A stretch of 64,000 bases of DNA from a bacterium (lineage in GTDB: Bacteria; Patescibacteriota; Saccharimonadia; Saccharimonadales; Saccharimonadaceae): positions 62,001 through 126,000 of the forward strand of contig SFVX01000001.1 of assembly GCA_004561445.1 (NCBI GenBank). Direction: 5' to 3'. The notes below the pieces were generated by a model. That model searched no databases. It was given only the letters and a program-made list of their open reading frames with translations, and was not told the DNA's origin. The position numbers and the translations under genes are program-made. Below, one piece after another: positions 34,273 through 42,545 of the stretch; within the stretch, counting starts at the first letter, position 1, and every line of letters starts with the position of its first letter.

Positions 34273-34917
34273 ATGCCAAACCAAAGACATCCTATTAAAC
34301 AGCCAGCCGTTCCGCCTCTCATGTTGGAATGGCCGGAATTCTATAAGAAATTCAGAACCATAGTTGCAGATCCTCCGTGGGACATCAACCAGAAAGGTAA
34401 ACGTGGCGCAGCAGCCCATTACGACCTTATGAACCTTGACTCTATTAAAAAGATGCCCGTTGGAGATCTCGCCCAAGATAATGCACATTTATGGCTCTGG
34501 GTACCAAATGGGCTCGCTCAAGAAGGACTCGACGTAATGAAGGCTTGGGGGTTCACCTACCGCAATCTCCTTGTCTGGATCAAAACCAACATTGGCCTTG
34601 GACTAGGAAACTATCTGCGAAATGGTTGCGAAATAGCCCTATTTGGAACACGCGGTAGAGCACCCGTGAAGTTTAAGGGTCAGTCAAACTTGCTCTTCGC
34701 ACCACGCCAGGATCATTCGCATAAGCCCGAAGAATTCTTCGCAATCGTTGAGAGACTTTATGATGGACCATATCTCGAACTGTTTGCTCGTAGATATCCA
34801 AGCAGTAATAAAGATTGGAGTGTTTGGGGCAACGAGATTGAATCCGACATATTTATCCCTGGCTATCCTGTTCCTAAATACAGTGCGAAGGCCATTCTAC
34901 TTAAGGAGGGAGCGTGA
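34273..34917 (+). CDS. MT-A70 family N6-adenine methyltransferase
   Basis: The 214-residue protein belongs to the MT-A70 group (as in phage Dam-like enzymes and eukaryotic METTL3), methylating adenine N6 with S-adenosylmethionine. The catalytic tetrad is DPPW in TIVADPPWDINQKG; LWLWVPNGLAQEGLDVM, the Asn-rich GLGLGNYLRNGCEIALFGTRG and SHKPEEFF are typical. The start at 34273 has AAAGGAGG 6 nt upstream. There is no partner nuclease beside it, so it may mark element DNA to evade restriction or for regulation. Confidence 0.93.
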   Translation: MPNQRHPIKQPAVPPLMLEWPEFYKKFRTIVADPPWDINQKGKRGAAAHYDLMNLDSIKKMPVGDLAQDNAHLWLWVPNGLAQEGLDVMKAWGFTYRNLLVWIKTNIGLGLGNYLRNGCEIALFGTRGRAPVKFKGQSNLLFAPRQDHSHKPEEFFAIVERLYDGPYLELFARRYPSSNKDWSVWGNEIESDIFIPGYPVPKYSAKAILLKEGA

Positions 34918-34923
34918 TGGAAA

Positions 34924-35118
34924 ATGAATTCTCCAGAAAGCATAATTTCAAGAATCCTGAAGATTGCGGTCTCGCTCGTCATCTCGGCTTACCTTATCAA
35001 GATGAGCGTCTGTATTATAGCGAGTGTTTGGAAAATCATCGTACTCATCGCGTTCATTATCATTGGCCTTTACGTCGCAATCCGTATTTGGAGGAACCGG
35101 CATGGCGGGCAATGGTAA
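34924..35118 (+). CDS. Small two-helix membrane protein
   Basis: The 64-residue product has two hydrophobic helices (about 10-30 and 34-53) and a basic C-terminus (RIWRNRHGGQW). It lies directly before the coupling ATPase, where small membrane subunits often sit in conjugative modules. An overlapping frame from 34914 gives a polar, His/Arg-rich sequence and is less convincing. GGAGGGA lies about 13 nt upstream. Confidence 0.65.
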   Translation: MNSPESIISRILKIAVSLVISAYLIKMSVCIIASVWKIIVLIAFIIIGLYVAIRIWRNRHGGQW

Positions 35119-35133
35119 AAAGGAGTTCGCATT

Positions 35134-37293
35134 ATGGTTAAAAATGGACTTGCAAACATTACTTGGAAAGAAATTGTTTGGCATAGACCATTCAAGCTCG
35201 AACAGGTGATAGACATGCTTAATCACCTCGCCGCACTTAAGAATCGCGGTGCAATTATTTGGGAAATTCGAGCCAGTAACGGCAAGATAAGATACCTTAT
35301 CGGTTCAGGCTCAAGATTCTGGAATAGAATCGCCGAGACTATAAAAATACATGGAGATATTGAGTTTTATAGTTTCACAAACGAGCAACGGGCGGCAATC
35401 ACGACCGCCCGGAAGCTCAAAATATCTCGCTCGAACCTGTCGCTCAGGACGGATATAACCGAGTCGACAATCCGGGCAGGACTTGCAGCTTTAGCTGCTA
35501 CAGCTCCAAACGAAGAAGCTGTACTTCAAATTATACTAGGAAAAGCGTTTTCTCCAAATGTCATTCCTAAAAACGTGTCAGATCCATCCATGACTTGGCT
35601 GGATGCAGCACTCGGACATGCCTCACAGGCATCTGCTGAAATCAGAAAGTCTATGAAGGAAAAAGCTGAGCAATATAATTTTGAGTCAGTTATTCGTATA
35701 GGCGTTACGAATAAAGCTGCGAGCAGTCGTATTAACGATGTCGCATGTGCATTTAGGACATTGGAATCTGCTGGCGTAAGAATCGTCGAGGAAAAGGAAA
35801 AGGTAGATAATCTTAATTTTGCACATATTCCATGGCAATTTCCACTAAGGCTCTCCATTAAAGAGCTTGCCAGTTTTCTTCTTTTGCCCTTTGGCATTGA
35901 AGAACTTCCGGGTACACTTGGACTTCATCCACGGATGGTGCATCCGCCGGAGTGGTATGACAACCCTCGCAATAGGAATCAGGACAGAACATTTGCAGAA
36001 TCTCTCAACCCATCAAATGTCCAGAAATTGAGTATTTCACCTGAATCCTCGCTCGAACATACCATCATACTTGGCCCGACCGGATCTGGTAAATCTACTG
36101 CGATGCTGAATCTCATTCTTGCAGACATTAATGCCGGACGCAGTGTTTTAGTACTCGACCCAAAAGCCGACCTCGTTACAAATATTTTAGAACGTATTCC
36201 AGTAAATCGAGCGGATGACGTAGTGGTTATTAATCCTGCAGATGATACTCCCGTTGGTTTTAATCCGCTATCCCTACCTGGAGATTCTACCTTGATTGCT
36301 GATGCAATTCTCGCAGTATTCAAAGAGATATTTTCAGATAGCTGGGGTATCCGCACGCAAGATGTATTAAGTGCTGCACTCATGACTCTGTGTGCCACCA
36401 AAGATGCGACACTGCTCTGGCTCCCGACTCTTCTCATGGACGAAAACTTCCGTGAAAAGGTTACCAAGAATGTAAAAGACAAAATTGCACTCAAGCCTTT
36501 CTGGGATACCTTTAGTAATCTTAGGCCTGCTGAACGTGAACAATGGGTAGCTCCAGTTCTCAACAAAGTCAGACAGTTTCTGTTTAGACCAGGACTTCGA
36601 GGCATTCTCGGTCAAAGTAACCCAAAGTTCCAGCTGACCGATCTATTCTATCAGCGCAAGATAGTCCTAGTCCCCCTTAATAAGGGCGTAATCGGGGCAG
36701 AAAGCGCCAAACTCCTTGGGAGCCTAATCGTAGGCCTTAGCTGGACATTAGCCCTTTCTCGGGCGAATATTCCGCCGGAGCGACGCCACTTGGTATCAAT
36801 GTATATTGACGAACTCCAAGATTACTTGACGCTCCCGACTGACCTTGCCGATGCGCTGGCGCAGGCGAGAGGGCTTGGAGTTGGCATCACAATGGCTCAT
36901 CAGTACCGGGCACAGCTCCCACGGGAAATCCAGGCAGGAGTTGACGCAAACGCAAGGAACAAAATCGTGTTCGGGCTTAATGCCAGCGACGCCAGAGATA
37001 TGGCTGCTATGGCTCCGGATTTGACCATGTTAGATTTCATGGCTTTACCGAGATACCATGTGTATTCCAACTTCATGTATTACGGCAGACTGACTGGATG
37101 GATACAAGGAAAAACATTTCCGCCATCAGGCGTATTACATACTGCTGCAGATATTACTGCCAGAAGCCAAACACGTTACGGTCGCCCAAGAGACGAAGTT
37201 GAATCCGATTTCCTCAAATTTATAGAGGCAAACGAAGAAACTCCCGACGAGGATCTCGGTGAATGCGTCATTGGAAGGCGCAGAATCAACTGA
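35134..37293 (+). CDS. TraD/TraG/HerA-like DNA-transfer coupling ATPase
   Basis: This 719-residue cytoplasmic protein has a variable N-terminal half and a FtsK/HerA-type motor: Walker A ILGPTGSGKSTAML (about residue 315), VLVLDPKADLV, Walker B SMYIDELQDYL (about 550) and the arginine-finger region ARNKIVFGLNASDARD. Such proteins bring relaxase-bound DNA to a secretion channel. No membrane helices are evident; the small protein just upstream may anchor it. It is followed by a Replic_Relax protein, a pairing known from actinobacterial and Clostridia integrative elements. Confidence 0.88.
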   Translation: MVKNGLANITWKEIVWHRPFKLEQVIDMLNHLAALKNRGAIIWEIRASNGKIRYLIGSGSRFWNRIAETIKIHGDIEFYSFTNEQRAAITTARKLKISRSNLSLRTDITESTIRAGLAALAATAPNEEAVLQIILGKAFSPNVIPKNVSDPSMTWLDAALGHASQASAEIRKSMKEKAEQYNFESVIRIGVTNKAASSRINDVACAFRTLESAGVRIVEEKEKVDNLNFAHIPWQFPLRLSIKELASFLLLPFGIEELPGTLGLHPRMVHPPEWYDNPRNRNQDRTFAESLNPSNVQKLSISPESSLEHTIILGPTGSGKSTAMLNLILADINAGRSVLVLDPKADLVTNILERIPVNRADDVVVINPADDTPVGFNPLSLPGDSTLIADAILAVFKEIFSDSWGIRTQDVLSAALMTLCATKDATLLWLPTLLMDENFREKVTKNVKDKIALKPFWDTFSNLRPAEREQWVAPVLNKVRQFLFRPGLRGILGQSNPKFQLTDLFYQRKIVLVPLNKGVIGAESAKLLGSLIVGLSWTLALSRANIPPERRHLVSMYIDELQDYLTLPTDLADALAQARGLGVGITMAHQYRAQLPREIQAGVDANARNKIVFGLNASDARDMAAMAPDLTMLDFMALPRYHVYSNFMYYGRLTGWIQGKTFPPSGVLHTAADITARSQTRYGRPRDEVESDFLKFIEANEETPDEDLGECVIGRRRIN

Positions 37294-37372
37294 CCCTCCG
37301 ACCGACCTTCCGCGACCCCGAGAACTTTAAAATAAGCGGCAAACTTCGCCGACATAAGCACTGTCTGGGAAG

Positions 37373-37401
37373 CGACCGTTAGCACTATCGGGCTAACGTC
37401 G
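37373..37401 (+). promoter_or_regulatory. Leader hairpin before the Replic_Relax gene
   Basis: CGAC(C)GTTAGC pairs with GCTAACGTCG, 10 bp with one bulged C, ending 12 nt before the GAGGAGG ribosome site. Confidence 0.55.
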
Positions 37402-37423
37402 GCTGCACCCCGAGGAGGTATCT

Positions 37424-38248
37424 ATGACAAAACTCATAACCGACCGAACGCTGCGGGCATATGTGGAACGCCTTAGCGACCGGGATGTCGCAATCCTCGA
37501 ATCGCTGGCAAAATGCACATTTATGCTTACCGGGCAAATCCAACGGCTCCATAACACCGATGCCTCAACTCAGACTGCGGCGCTTCGTGCTACAGCTCGT
37601 GAGATGAAAAAACTCAAAGAATATGGACTCGTTAAACATCTGGGGCGAAGAATCGGTGGTGTTAGAGCAGGCTCGTCTTCTCTGGTCTGGTATTTAAGCG
37701 AAGCTGGACATAGATTATTAGAACTTGACTCTGGTAACAAGAAATCACGCAAACGCCACCTTGAGCCTTCACTTAACCATTTAAACCACACAATTGCAGT
37801 TTCAGCTTGCTATGTACAGATGCACGTAATCTGCCGACAGAACTCTGAACTGAGTCTCAGCCAAGCAGATACTGAACCGGATTGTTGGCGGTCGTATTCT
37901 CATCATGGAAATACCGCCCAGCTCAAACCCGATTTATTCTTCGCAACAAAATGTGGCGAATATGAAGATCGCTGGTTCATAGAGATAGACCTGGCAACCG
38001 AGTCCCCGACAACTATCCTAAAAAAGTGTGAGCGTTACCACGATTACTACAAAACCAATCTCGAACAACGCAAGCACGGAGTGTTTCCTGTAACTATCTG
38101 GCTCGTACCAGATAAAGCTCGCAAAGAAGTTTTACAAACTGCAATTAGTGAGACATATAAAAAAGGCGTAAAGATGTTTCTCATAATTATGCCGGATGAA
38201 CTCGATGAGTTAATCGCTCGTGGCTTTGACGCAAAAGATCTCTGCTAG
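37424..38248 (+). CDS. Replication-relaxation family protein (Replic_Relax)
   Basis: The 274-residue protein has an N-terminal winged-helix domain (LSDRDVAILESLAKCTFMLTGQIQRL, then LVKHLGRRIGGVRAG) and a C-terminal nuclease-like domain with LKPDLFFATKC and DRWFIEIDLATESPTTI, the layout of Replic_Relax proteins. These relax supercoiled element DNA and act in transfer or replication. It directly follows the coupling ATPase; GAGGAGG sets the ATG at 37424. Confidence 0.85.
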   Translation: MTKLITDRTLRAYVERLSDRDVAILESLAKCTFMLTGQIQRLHNTDASTQTAALRATAREMKKLKEYGLVKHLGRRIGGVRAGSSSLVWYLSEAGHRLLELDSGNKKSRKRHLEPSLNHLNHTIAVSACYVQMHVICRQNSELSLSQADTEPDCWRSYSHHGNTAQLKPDLFFATKCGEYEDRWFIEIDLATESPTTILKKCERYHDYYKTNLEQRKHGVFPVTIWLVPDKARKEVLQTAISETYKKGVKMFLIIMPDELDELIARGFDAKDLC

Positions 38249-38271
38249 GGGATATCCTCTGGCAGAGACGT

Positions 38272-38300
38272 CAAAGGCCTGCGGTATGCAAGTCGAGGCA
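38272..38300. repeat. Inverted-repeat family, unit A1
   Basis: Contains AGGCCTG-N-GGTATGCAAGTCGAG. It is the near-exact reverse complement of unit A2 at 38880-38909 (about 25 of 27 aligned positions), bracketing the two small genes between them. Confidence 0.8.
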
Positions 38301-38360
38301 TATCACTGAGACGAAAAAGGTCAGATGACTGTTTTTACTAATTTTAACGAAAGGAATTAC

Positions 38361-38627
38361 ATGATACAAAGACCAAGCCAGGAAGAGATTGAAAGAGGAT
38401 TAGCGGAATTCAAGGGCGACTACAAGAGACTACTCCGAAACATTACGAATTGTTTGGAGTTTGATTATAAGGCAATCTGCTCGCTCAGGACGCTCTTGGC
38501 GGATTCTAAAGAAGAAATCGCTGAAATCAAAAGAACCATCCGTCCATATGTCGTAGATCTCATCTATGTCTTGATTCTCGATGAAAAAGATCTGAATAGC
38601 GGCGAATACGGGGTGGATGAAGAATGA
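38361..38627 (+). CDS. Small acidic helical protein (88 aa)
   Basis: Start at 38361 set by GAAAGGAATT upstream. Charged helical protein beginning MIQRPSQEEIERGLAEF, no membrane segment, unknown function. It overlaps the next gene by 4 bp (ATGA), so the two are co-translated. Both lie inside inverted-repeat pair A. Confidence 0.65.
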   Translation: MIQRPSQEEIERGLAEFKGDYKRLLRNITNCLEFDYKAICSLRTLLADSKEEIAEIKRTIRPYVVDLIYVLILDEKDLNSGEYGVDEE

Positions 38628-38812
38628 CGCGAAAAACTCTCACCGAAGAAGAAATTAAGAGCAAATACAACGCTATTTCAGAATGCCTTGCTATCTGCTA
38701 CATCCAATCCAAGAGAATACTGGAAGATGCAGAAGTGCTCAATATGGATACGAAGCCTATCAAAGAAGACCTAGCCTGTTTCACTCAAGAATTTACGCAG
38801 CTTTGTATGTAG
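38624..38812 (+). CDS. Small helical protein (62 aa)
   Basis: Begins MTRKTLTEEEIKSKYNAI; three Cys (SECLAICY, DLACF) and mostly helical. Unknown function. Start codon overlaps the previous stop. Confidence 0.6.
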   Translation: MTRKTLTEEEIKSKYNAISECLAICYIQSKRILEDAEVLNMDTKPIKEDLACFTQEFTQLCM

Positions 38813-38879
38813 CAAGCACCTTTTAAAACAAACACAGCAAAAACAAAACATTAGAGCCTTTTGTAATCTATGCAAAAGA

Positions 38880-38909
38880 TGCTCTCGGCTTGCATACCCC
38901 AGGCCTTTG
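38880..38909. repeat. Inverted-repeat family, unit A2
   Basis: Contains CTCGGCTTGCATACCC and CAGGCCTTTG; reverse complement of unit A1. Confidence 0.8.
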
Positions 38910-39015
38910 GCAAAAATGCAATTACGCTTGATCAAGAACGGATTAGCCGGCGTTTCCGGCTAAGTACCTTATACACCCCCAAAAACAGACTAGCTCATAG
39001 TAGAACATTCTTAAA

Positions 39016-39052
39016 GTCGCCGGAGGCCTGAAGCGTGCAAGTCGGGCAAACA
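39016..39052. repeat. Inverted-repeat family, unit B1
   Basis: Contains AGGCCTGAAGCGTGCAAGTC and GGGCAAACA; imperfect reverse complement of unit B2 at 39361-39398. Confidence 0.75.
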
Positions 39053-39111
39053 TAATCAATAAACGAAAAACCTATCTATTTTAGACTATTAACTTTAACG
39101 AAAGGATCAAT

Positions 39112-39342
39112 ATGGATTACCACACACTCGTCAGTCTATATGACGCGCATAGCGATGCCGTCAGCGAGCTGGAGCACGCTTGCGAACGCTTTAACCAAGC
39201 AGTTATAGATATGCATAGTTACGACATCTCGCTGATTAGCACAGCTGAACAGCTCCGAGGATTTATAGATGAATTGGAGCGCTGCTATAAAAGCATTATT
39301 GAATTCCAAGATAACAAAGATAAGGAGTCGAAATCAAAATAA
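39112..39342 (+). CDS. Small coiled-coil protein (76 aa)
   Basis: Helical, charged protein (DAHSDAVSELEHACERFNQA, ELERCYKSIIEFQDNKDK). Unknown function. GAAAGGATCAAT precedes the ATG. It lies alone within inverted-repeat pair B. Confidence 0.65.
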   Translation: MDYHTLVSLYDAHSDAVSELEHACERFNQAVIDMHSYDISLISTAEQLRGFIDELERCYKSIIEFQDNKDKESKSK

Positions 39343-39360
39343 GCTTTTCGTGAATTGAGG

Positions 39361-39398
39361 TGTTTGCCTTCGGCTTGCATACTTCAGGCTTCCGACAC
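39361..39398. repeat. Inverted-repeat family, unit B2
   Basis: TGTTTGCC...GGCTTGCATACTTCAGGC; partner of unit B1, 19 bp after the enclosed gene. Confidence 0.75.
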
Positions 39399-39424
39399 CA
39401 TAACTACTGAGGAGGTAAAAATCA

Positions 39425-39568
39425 ATGAACAAAAAAAGCACACGAGGTCGCAAAATGCGTTCAGATTCCGTCCGAGTTACTCCCGTATTCCGTGAAGAAC
39501 CGGATATTGAGAAGCTTGGACTTGCATTAATCGCAATTGCAAAAGATCTCGTCGATAAAGATAACTAA
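39425..39568 (+). CDS. Very small basic protein (47 aa)
   Basis: GAGGAGG 9 nt upstream sets the ATG at 39425. Basic N-terminus (NKKSTRGRKMRSDSVRV) and helical C-terminus (KLGLALIAIAKDLV). Unknown function. A further 15-codon frame (39581-39628) after AAAGGAATTT may be a leader peptide. Confidence 0.6.
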   Translation: MNKKSTRGRKMRSDSVRVTPVFREEPDIEKLGLALIAIAKDLVDKDN

Positions 39569-39608
39569 TGAAAGGAATTTATGAAAAATATCACCCCTAA
39601 CTACAATA

Positions 39609-39686
39609 AGGAGAATGACATGCCATAACACGCAGACATTGAGATATGCAGCTAAGGTCGTTTGGCTTGCATATCGTCATTCTCCT
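39609..39686. repeat. Inverted-repeat family, unit C (self-contained hairpin)
   Basis: Outer arms AGGAGAATGAC (39609-39619) and GTCATTCTCCT (39676-39686) are perfect 11-bp inverses. Inner arms GATATGCA (39643) and TGCATATC (39668) also pair, and the segment carries the family word GGCTTGCATA (39664-39673). Confidence 0.75.
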
Positions 39687-39832
39687 AAAAACAAACGACA
39701 GCACATTAAAAGGTATATATGCCCACCAGAAAGGAGGAAACAAGGACATCTCTCATGAACAATTACATACTTAGGCTTTAAATGCCTAGTCGCACATTAA
39801 CAATGTAGTCTTAAGAAAAGGAGGTCTTCTTT

Positions 39833-40042
39833 ATGATGACTAAAAAAATCAAAGAACAGATTCTTGCCGTTAGAGATACTGGCGAAGCCAATATGTTTGA
39901 CGTCAATACGGTTCAGTATATTGCTAATCGCGAAGGTTACTATGAACTGGTTGTTTATCTGATGGATAACCGTAAAGAGTACAGTAACTTCATCATGACA
40001 GGCACCGCACCGGGGCTTGAAAGTGATGACGACGAAATGTAA
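39833..40042 (+). CDS. DUF5049 family protein
   Basis: This 69-residue protein matches what I recall of DUF5049: TKKIKEQILAVRDTGEANMF, then DVNTVQYIANREGYYELVVYL. These small proteins are found on mobile elements of gut Firmicutes; function unknown. AAGGAGG lies 9-10 nt upstream. Confidence 0.8.
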   Translation: MMTKKIKEQILAVRDTGEANMFDVNTVQYIANREGYYELVVYLMDNRKEYSNFIMTGTAPGLESDDDEM

Positions 40043-40072
40043 CTGAAAAAACGTAGAAAGGGGGATATTTCT

Positions 40073-40738
40073 ATGATGTTAGATTTTAATGATGATAGAA
40101 CCTACACCAAAGATGTAGTTCTCGAAAATGTCAGATATGCATTGTTTGATCCCGAATCACTGCAAGATGACGCGTTCTCCGCTAGATTCTTAGATATGGC
40201 AGTTGTATTCGTCTTAATGGATCATTCCGACCCTAATAGACCAAGATACAAGGTTATTGATGCAGTAGATATGGTTTCGTTGGATATCAAGCTCCATGAA
40301 ATCATGGACGCCGCCAATAAAAACTGTAAGAAAGTCGGATACAATATCATGCTTATGGAAGAGGCCATATCTGAGATTACCGGAATGGAGATCTCGAGCG
40401 AAACATTTTGTCCGATGTATGTTGGAACAAATCCTGAACGCATACTCGGAGCTTCCATTCTGATGTATGAAACATATCTTGAAGATCTTGCGATGCAGAT
40501 AGAGGATGATCTTTGTATTGCGCCGTCAAGCATTCATGAGGTTCTCATCTTTCCGCTTTCCCTTGTGCAACCCGCACGAATCATTAAAACTGTACGAGAT
40601 GTAAACCGGACTGTTGTATTACCACAAGAGAAGCTCAGCGACAGTGCATATATTTACCGACGAGACACTCATATCATCTCGCAGGCCATACTTAAAAATC
40701 CTGACGATCTCACTTGCGAAAAAAACACTAAAGAGTGA
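40073..40738 (+). CDS. DUF5688-like protein
   Basis: This 221-residue soluble protein has the features of DUF5688: EDLAMQIEDDLCIAPSSIHE, VLIFPLSLVQPARI, VLPQEKLSDSAYIYRRDT. It is again a typical passenger of Clostridia integrative elements, function unknown. AAGGGGGAT precedes the ATG; it sits 30 bp after the DUF5049 gene in one apparent operon. Confidence 0.75.
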   Translation: MMLDFNDDRTYTKDVVLENVRYALFDPESLQDDAFSARFLDMAVVFVLMDHSDPNRPRYKVIDAVDMVSLDIKLHEIMDAANKNCKKVGYNIMLMEEAISEITGMEISSETFCPMYVGTNPERILGASILMYETYLEDLAMQIEDDLCIAPSSIHEVLIFPLSLVQPARIIKTVRDVNRTVVLPQEKLSDSAYIYRRDTHIISQAILKNPDDLTCEKNTKE

Positions 40739-40764
40739 TGAATGTGCAAAAGGAGGAATAAAGT

Positions 40765-41013
40765 ATGTGGCTTGAAGGAACGATTGGGATTCCGGAAGAT
40801 AAGACAGCCGGAAAAAAGTACATAGCAGTTCATTATGTCGTAAAGGTATACGATGAACCAAGCAAATTCGGCATCAATAATGGCAAAATCTCAAAATTGC
40901 AGTTAAAGCAAAACGGCGAGATCGTGGCTAATTATGATCGTGACTGGGATATTCACCCAGCCACAAAGGAAGCTGAAATTGCTCTTTGTATCCTACTAAA
41001 CCAGCACAATTAA
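40765..41013 (+). CDS. DUF7678-like small protein
   Basis: An 82-residue protein with SKFGINNGKISKLQLKQNGE and NYDRDWDIHPATKEAEIAL, the pattern of DUF7678-type proteins on Firmicutes elements. Function unknown. AGGAGG lies 7 nt upstream. Confidence 0.7.
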   Translation: MWLEGTIGIPEDKTAGKKYIAVHYVVKVYDEPSKFGINNGKISKLQLKQNGEIVANYDRDWDIHPATKEAEIALCILLNQHN

Positions 41014-41027
41014 AGGAGGTCTCTATT

Positions 41028-42200
41028 ATGACTATTATCAATTACGCTGCATCTGGCAATCAAAGAAAGAAACTCGTTAATGCACTTGTTGAAATTCTTG
41101 AGTGTGAATCAGAATATCTCAAAGCTCCAAGCTATGCTTATCGGATAGGAAAATTTACCGTAAATAGAGATGGTGATGTGGAATGCCCGGATGAAGTTGC
41201 CGAGGAAGAAATGGAAGCCATCATTAAAAAACTCACATGGCATGGCTTTGAAAGAATCCTCAACGAGTCTACAGAAGAAATTGACGGTACGCCTACGCTA
41301 GAAGAGCCTGCTCTCGAAGCAAAAGATCCGACCGAAAAAATTGTAACCGATGTTGCAGAGACGGTTGTCGAAGATTCGGAAGAAGTTCTTGACGACGCCA
41401 CTGCAAGTGAAACCCAAGACAATGCGACCGAAGATTTAGATATTTTAGAAGAAACATCTGAAGATCATGTGGAGGAGCCAGAAGCTCCTACTTTACCGGA
41501 AGGTAATTTTGAGTCTAATGAGGAATCCGAAGAAATTGCAGATGAGGAATTCGAGCCCATTGAAGATAGTATCGAACAATCTGCTTCTAACAAAGTTTTT
41601 GAAATGGTCGAGAAGTCTGAAGAGGCAACCGATTCTTCTACTAAAGAAGCTACAAACGAACAGCCGAAAGAAACTTCAGATACGCCCGAATCCAGAAAAA
41701 TTGTAATTGAATTACCGGGCTCATATCTTGACGAAGCAGAACTTGGCAGAGTTAGAGCTATTGTGGCAAGTAAAGCTTCTGTTCTCAAAAAGGCACTCGA
41801 GACGAACGATCTATCCATTGAACGTAAAGAGGGTAAAATCCGCTTTCCGTGGTTTACTAATCATGGGATTGATGGAGAAGCCAAAGCATATATGCAGCTC
41901 GTATCCGGCATTGCGAAACGAGCAAAAATGCTCACTCGCGTTACCGCTACAGAGAGCGTTTCAGATAATGAAAAATTTACAATGCGTCTTTTTCTCGTAT
42001 CCTTAAATTTTAAAGGCGAGGAGTATAAATTTGCCCGTAAATTCTTATTGAGAAATCTCTCCGGCAATAGCAGTTGGCGTACTGAGGATGCAAAAGCTCG
42101 TCATGATGCACGTAAAGTACAACAGGAAATCGAGGCTCCAGAAGTAACTATTGAACACCTATCTGAAGGAGGTGAAGACGATGCAGAACTTTCCGAGTAA
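41028..42200 (+). CDS. Virulence-protein-like element gene with acidic middle
   Basis: The 390-residue protein has an N-terminal domain (INYAASGNQRKKLVNALVEI, YAYRIGKFTVNRDGDVECPD), a long acidic Glu/Thr/Ser-rich linker (about 90-225) and a C-terminal domain (DEAELGRVRAIVASKASVLK, IRFPWFTNHGIDGEAKAYMQ, FARKFLLRNLSGNSSW). Both domains match the protein often labelled virulence protein on Clostridia integrative elements; its role is unknown. The start at 41028 is set by AAAGGAGG; an upstream frame start at 40986 overlaps the previous gene. Confidence 0.8.
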   Translation: MTIINYAASGNQRKKLVNALVEILECESEYLKAPSYAYRIGKFTVNRDGDVECPDEVAEEEMEAIIKKLTWHGFERILNESTEEIDGTPTLEEPALEAKDPTEKIVTDVAETVVEDSEEVLDDATASETQDNATEDLDILEETSEDHVEEPEAPTLPEGNFESNEESEEIADEEFEPIEDSIEQSASNKVFEMVEKSEEATDSSTKEATNEQPKETSDTPESRKIVIELPGSYLDEAELGRVRAIVASKASVLKKALETNDLSIERKEGKIRFPWFTNHGIDGEAKAYMQLVSGIAKRAKMLTRVTATESVSDNEKFTMRLFLVSLNFKGEEYKFARKFLLRNLSGNSSWRTEDAKARHDARKVQQEIEAPEVTIEHLSEGGEDDAELSE

Positions 42201-42405
42201 GGAAACCCTTGAAAGACTACGAAAAATGTATCCAGCAGGAACCAGAGTAGAGCTCGTCTCTATGAATGACCCTTACACTAAATTAGCTCCTGGCGATCGA
42301 GGAACAGTAGAATTTGTCGATGCTATCGGAACGATTCAGGTTAGATGGGATTGCGGTTCCGGTCTCGGCGTTGCTTATGGCGAAGATGTAATTCGCAAAA
42401 TCTAG
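42181..42405 (+). CDS. DUF4314 family protein
   Basis: A 74-residue beta-rich (SH3-like) protein: PSKETLERLRKMYPAGTRVE, NDPYTKLAPGDRGTVEFVD, VRWDCGSGLGVAYGEDVI. DUF4314 proteins are widespread on Firmicutes elements, function unknown. Start at 42181 with GAAGGAGG upstream, overlapping the previous gene by 20 bp. Confidence 0.88.
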   Translation: MQNFPSKETLERLRKMYPAGTRVELVSMNDPYTKLAPGDRGTVEFVDAIGTIQVRWDCGSGLGVAYGEDVIRKI

Positions 42406-42425
42406 GAACATATATACCACTCCCA

Positions 42426-42449
42426 AGCCAGCCCCACTGTGGGCTGGCT
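42426..42449 (+). terminator. Strong hairpin ending the small-gene operon
   Basis: AGCCAGCCC/GGGCTGGCT, 9 bp perfect stem. No T-run follows, so termination may be partial. Confidence 0.6.
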
Positions 42450-42488
42450 ACTCCAAAAATGACTATAAAATATCACTTTATTTAACTT

Positions 42489-42512
42489 GATGTGATATCC
42501 CTTCAGAGGTAT
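42489..42512. promoter_or_regulatory. Operator-like imperfect palindrome before the recombinase
   Basis: TGATATCCCT and AGAGGTATCA are inverse at 8 of 10 positions, ending about 35 bp before the recombinase ATG. A regulator site is inferred. Confidence 0.4.
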
Positions 42513-42545
42513 CATAGGACAAACTATAAGAAGGAGGTAACGCTT

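Larger units (their letters stand above)
38813..39111. other. Non-coding spacer with repeat units A2 and B1
   Basis: Holds unit A2 (38880-38909), the hairpin AGCCGG-N5-CCGGCT (38945-38961) and unit B1 (39016-39052). No supported gene. Confidence 0.6.

Noticed and set aside
34914..35141. 75-codon frame overlapping the two-helix membrane gene
   Set aside because: Its His/Arg-rich sequence looks like an out-of-frame reading; the 34924 frame has clear membrane helices.
38272..39686. CRISPR array
   Set aside because: The repeats are inverted, few, and separated by genes, not direct repeats with uniform spacers; no cas genes are present.
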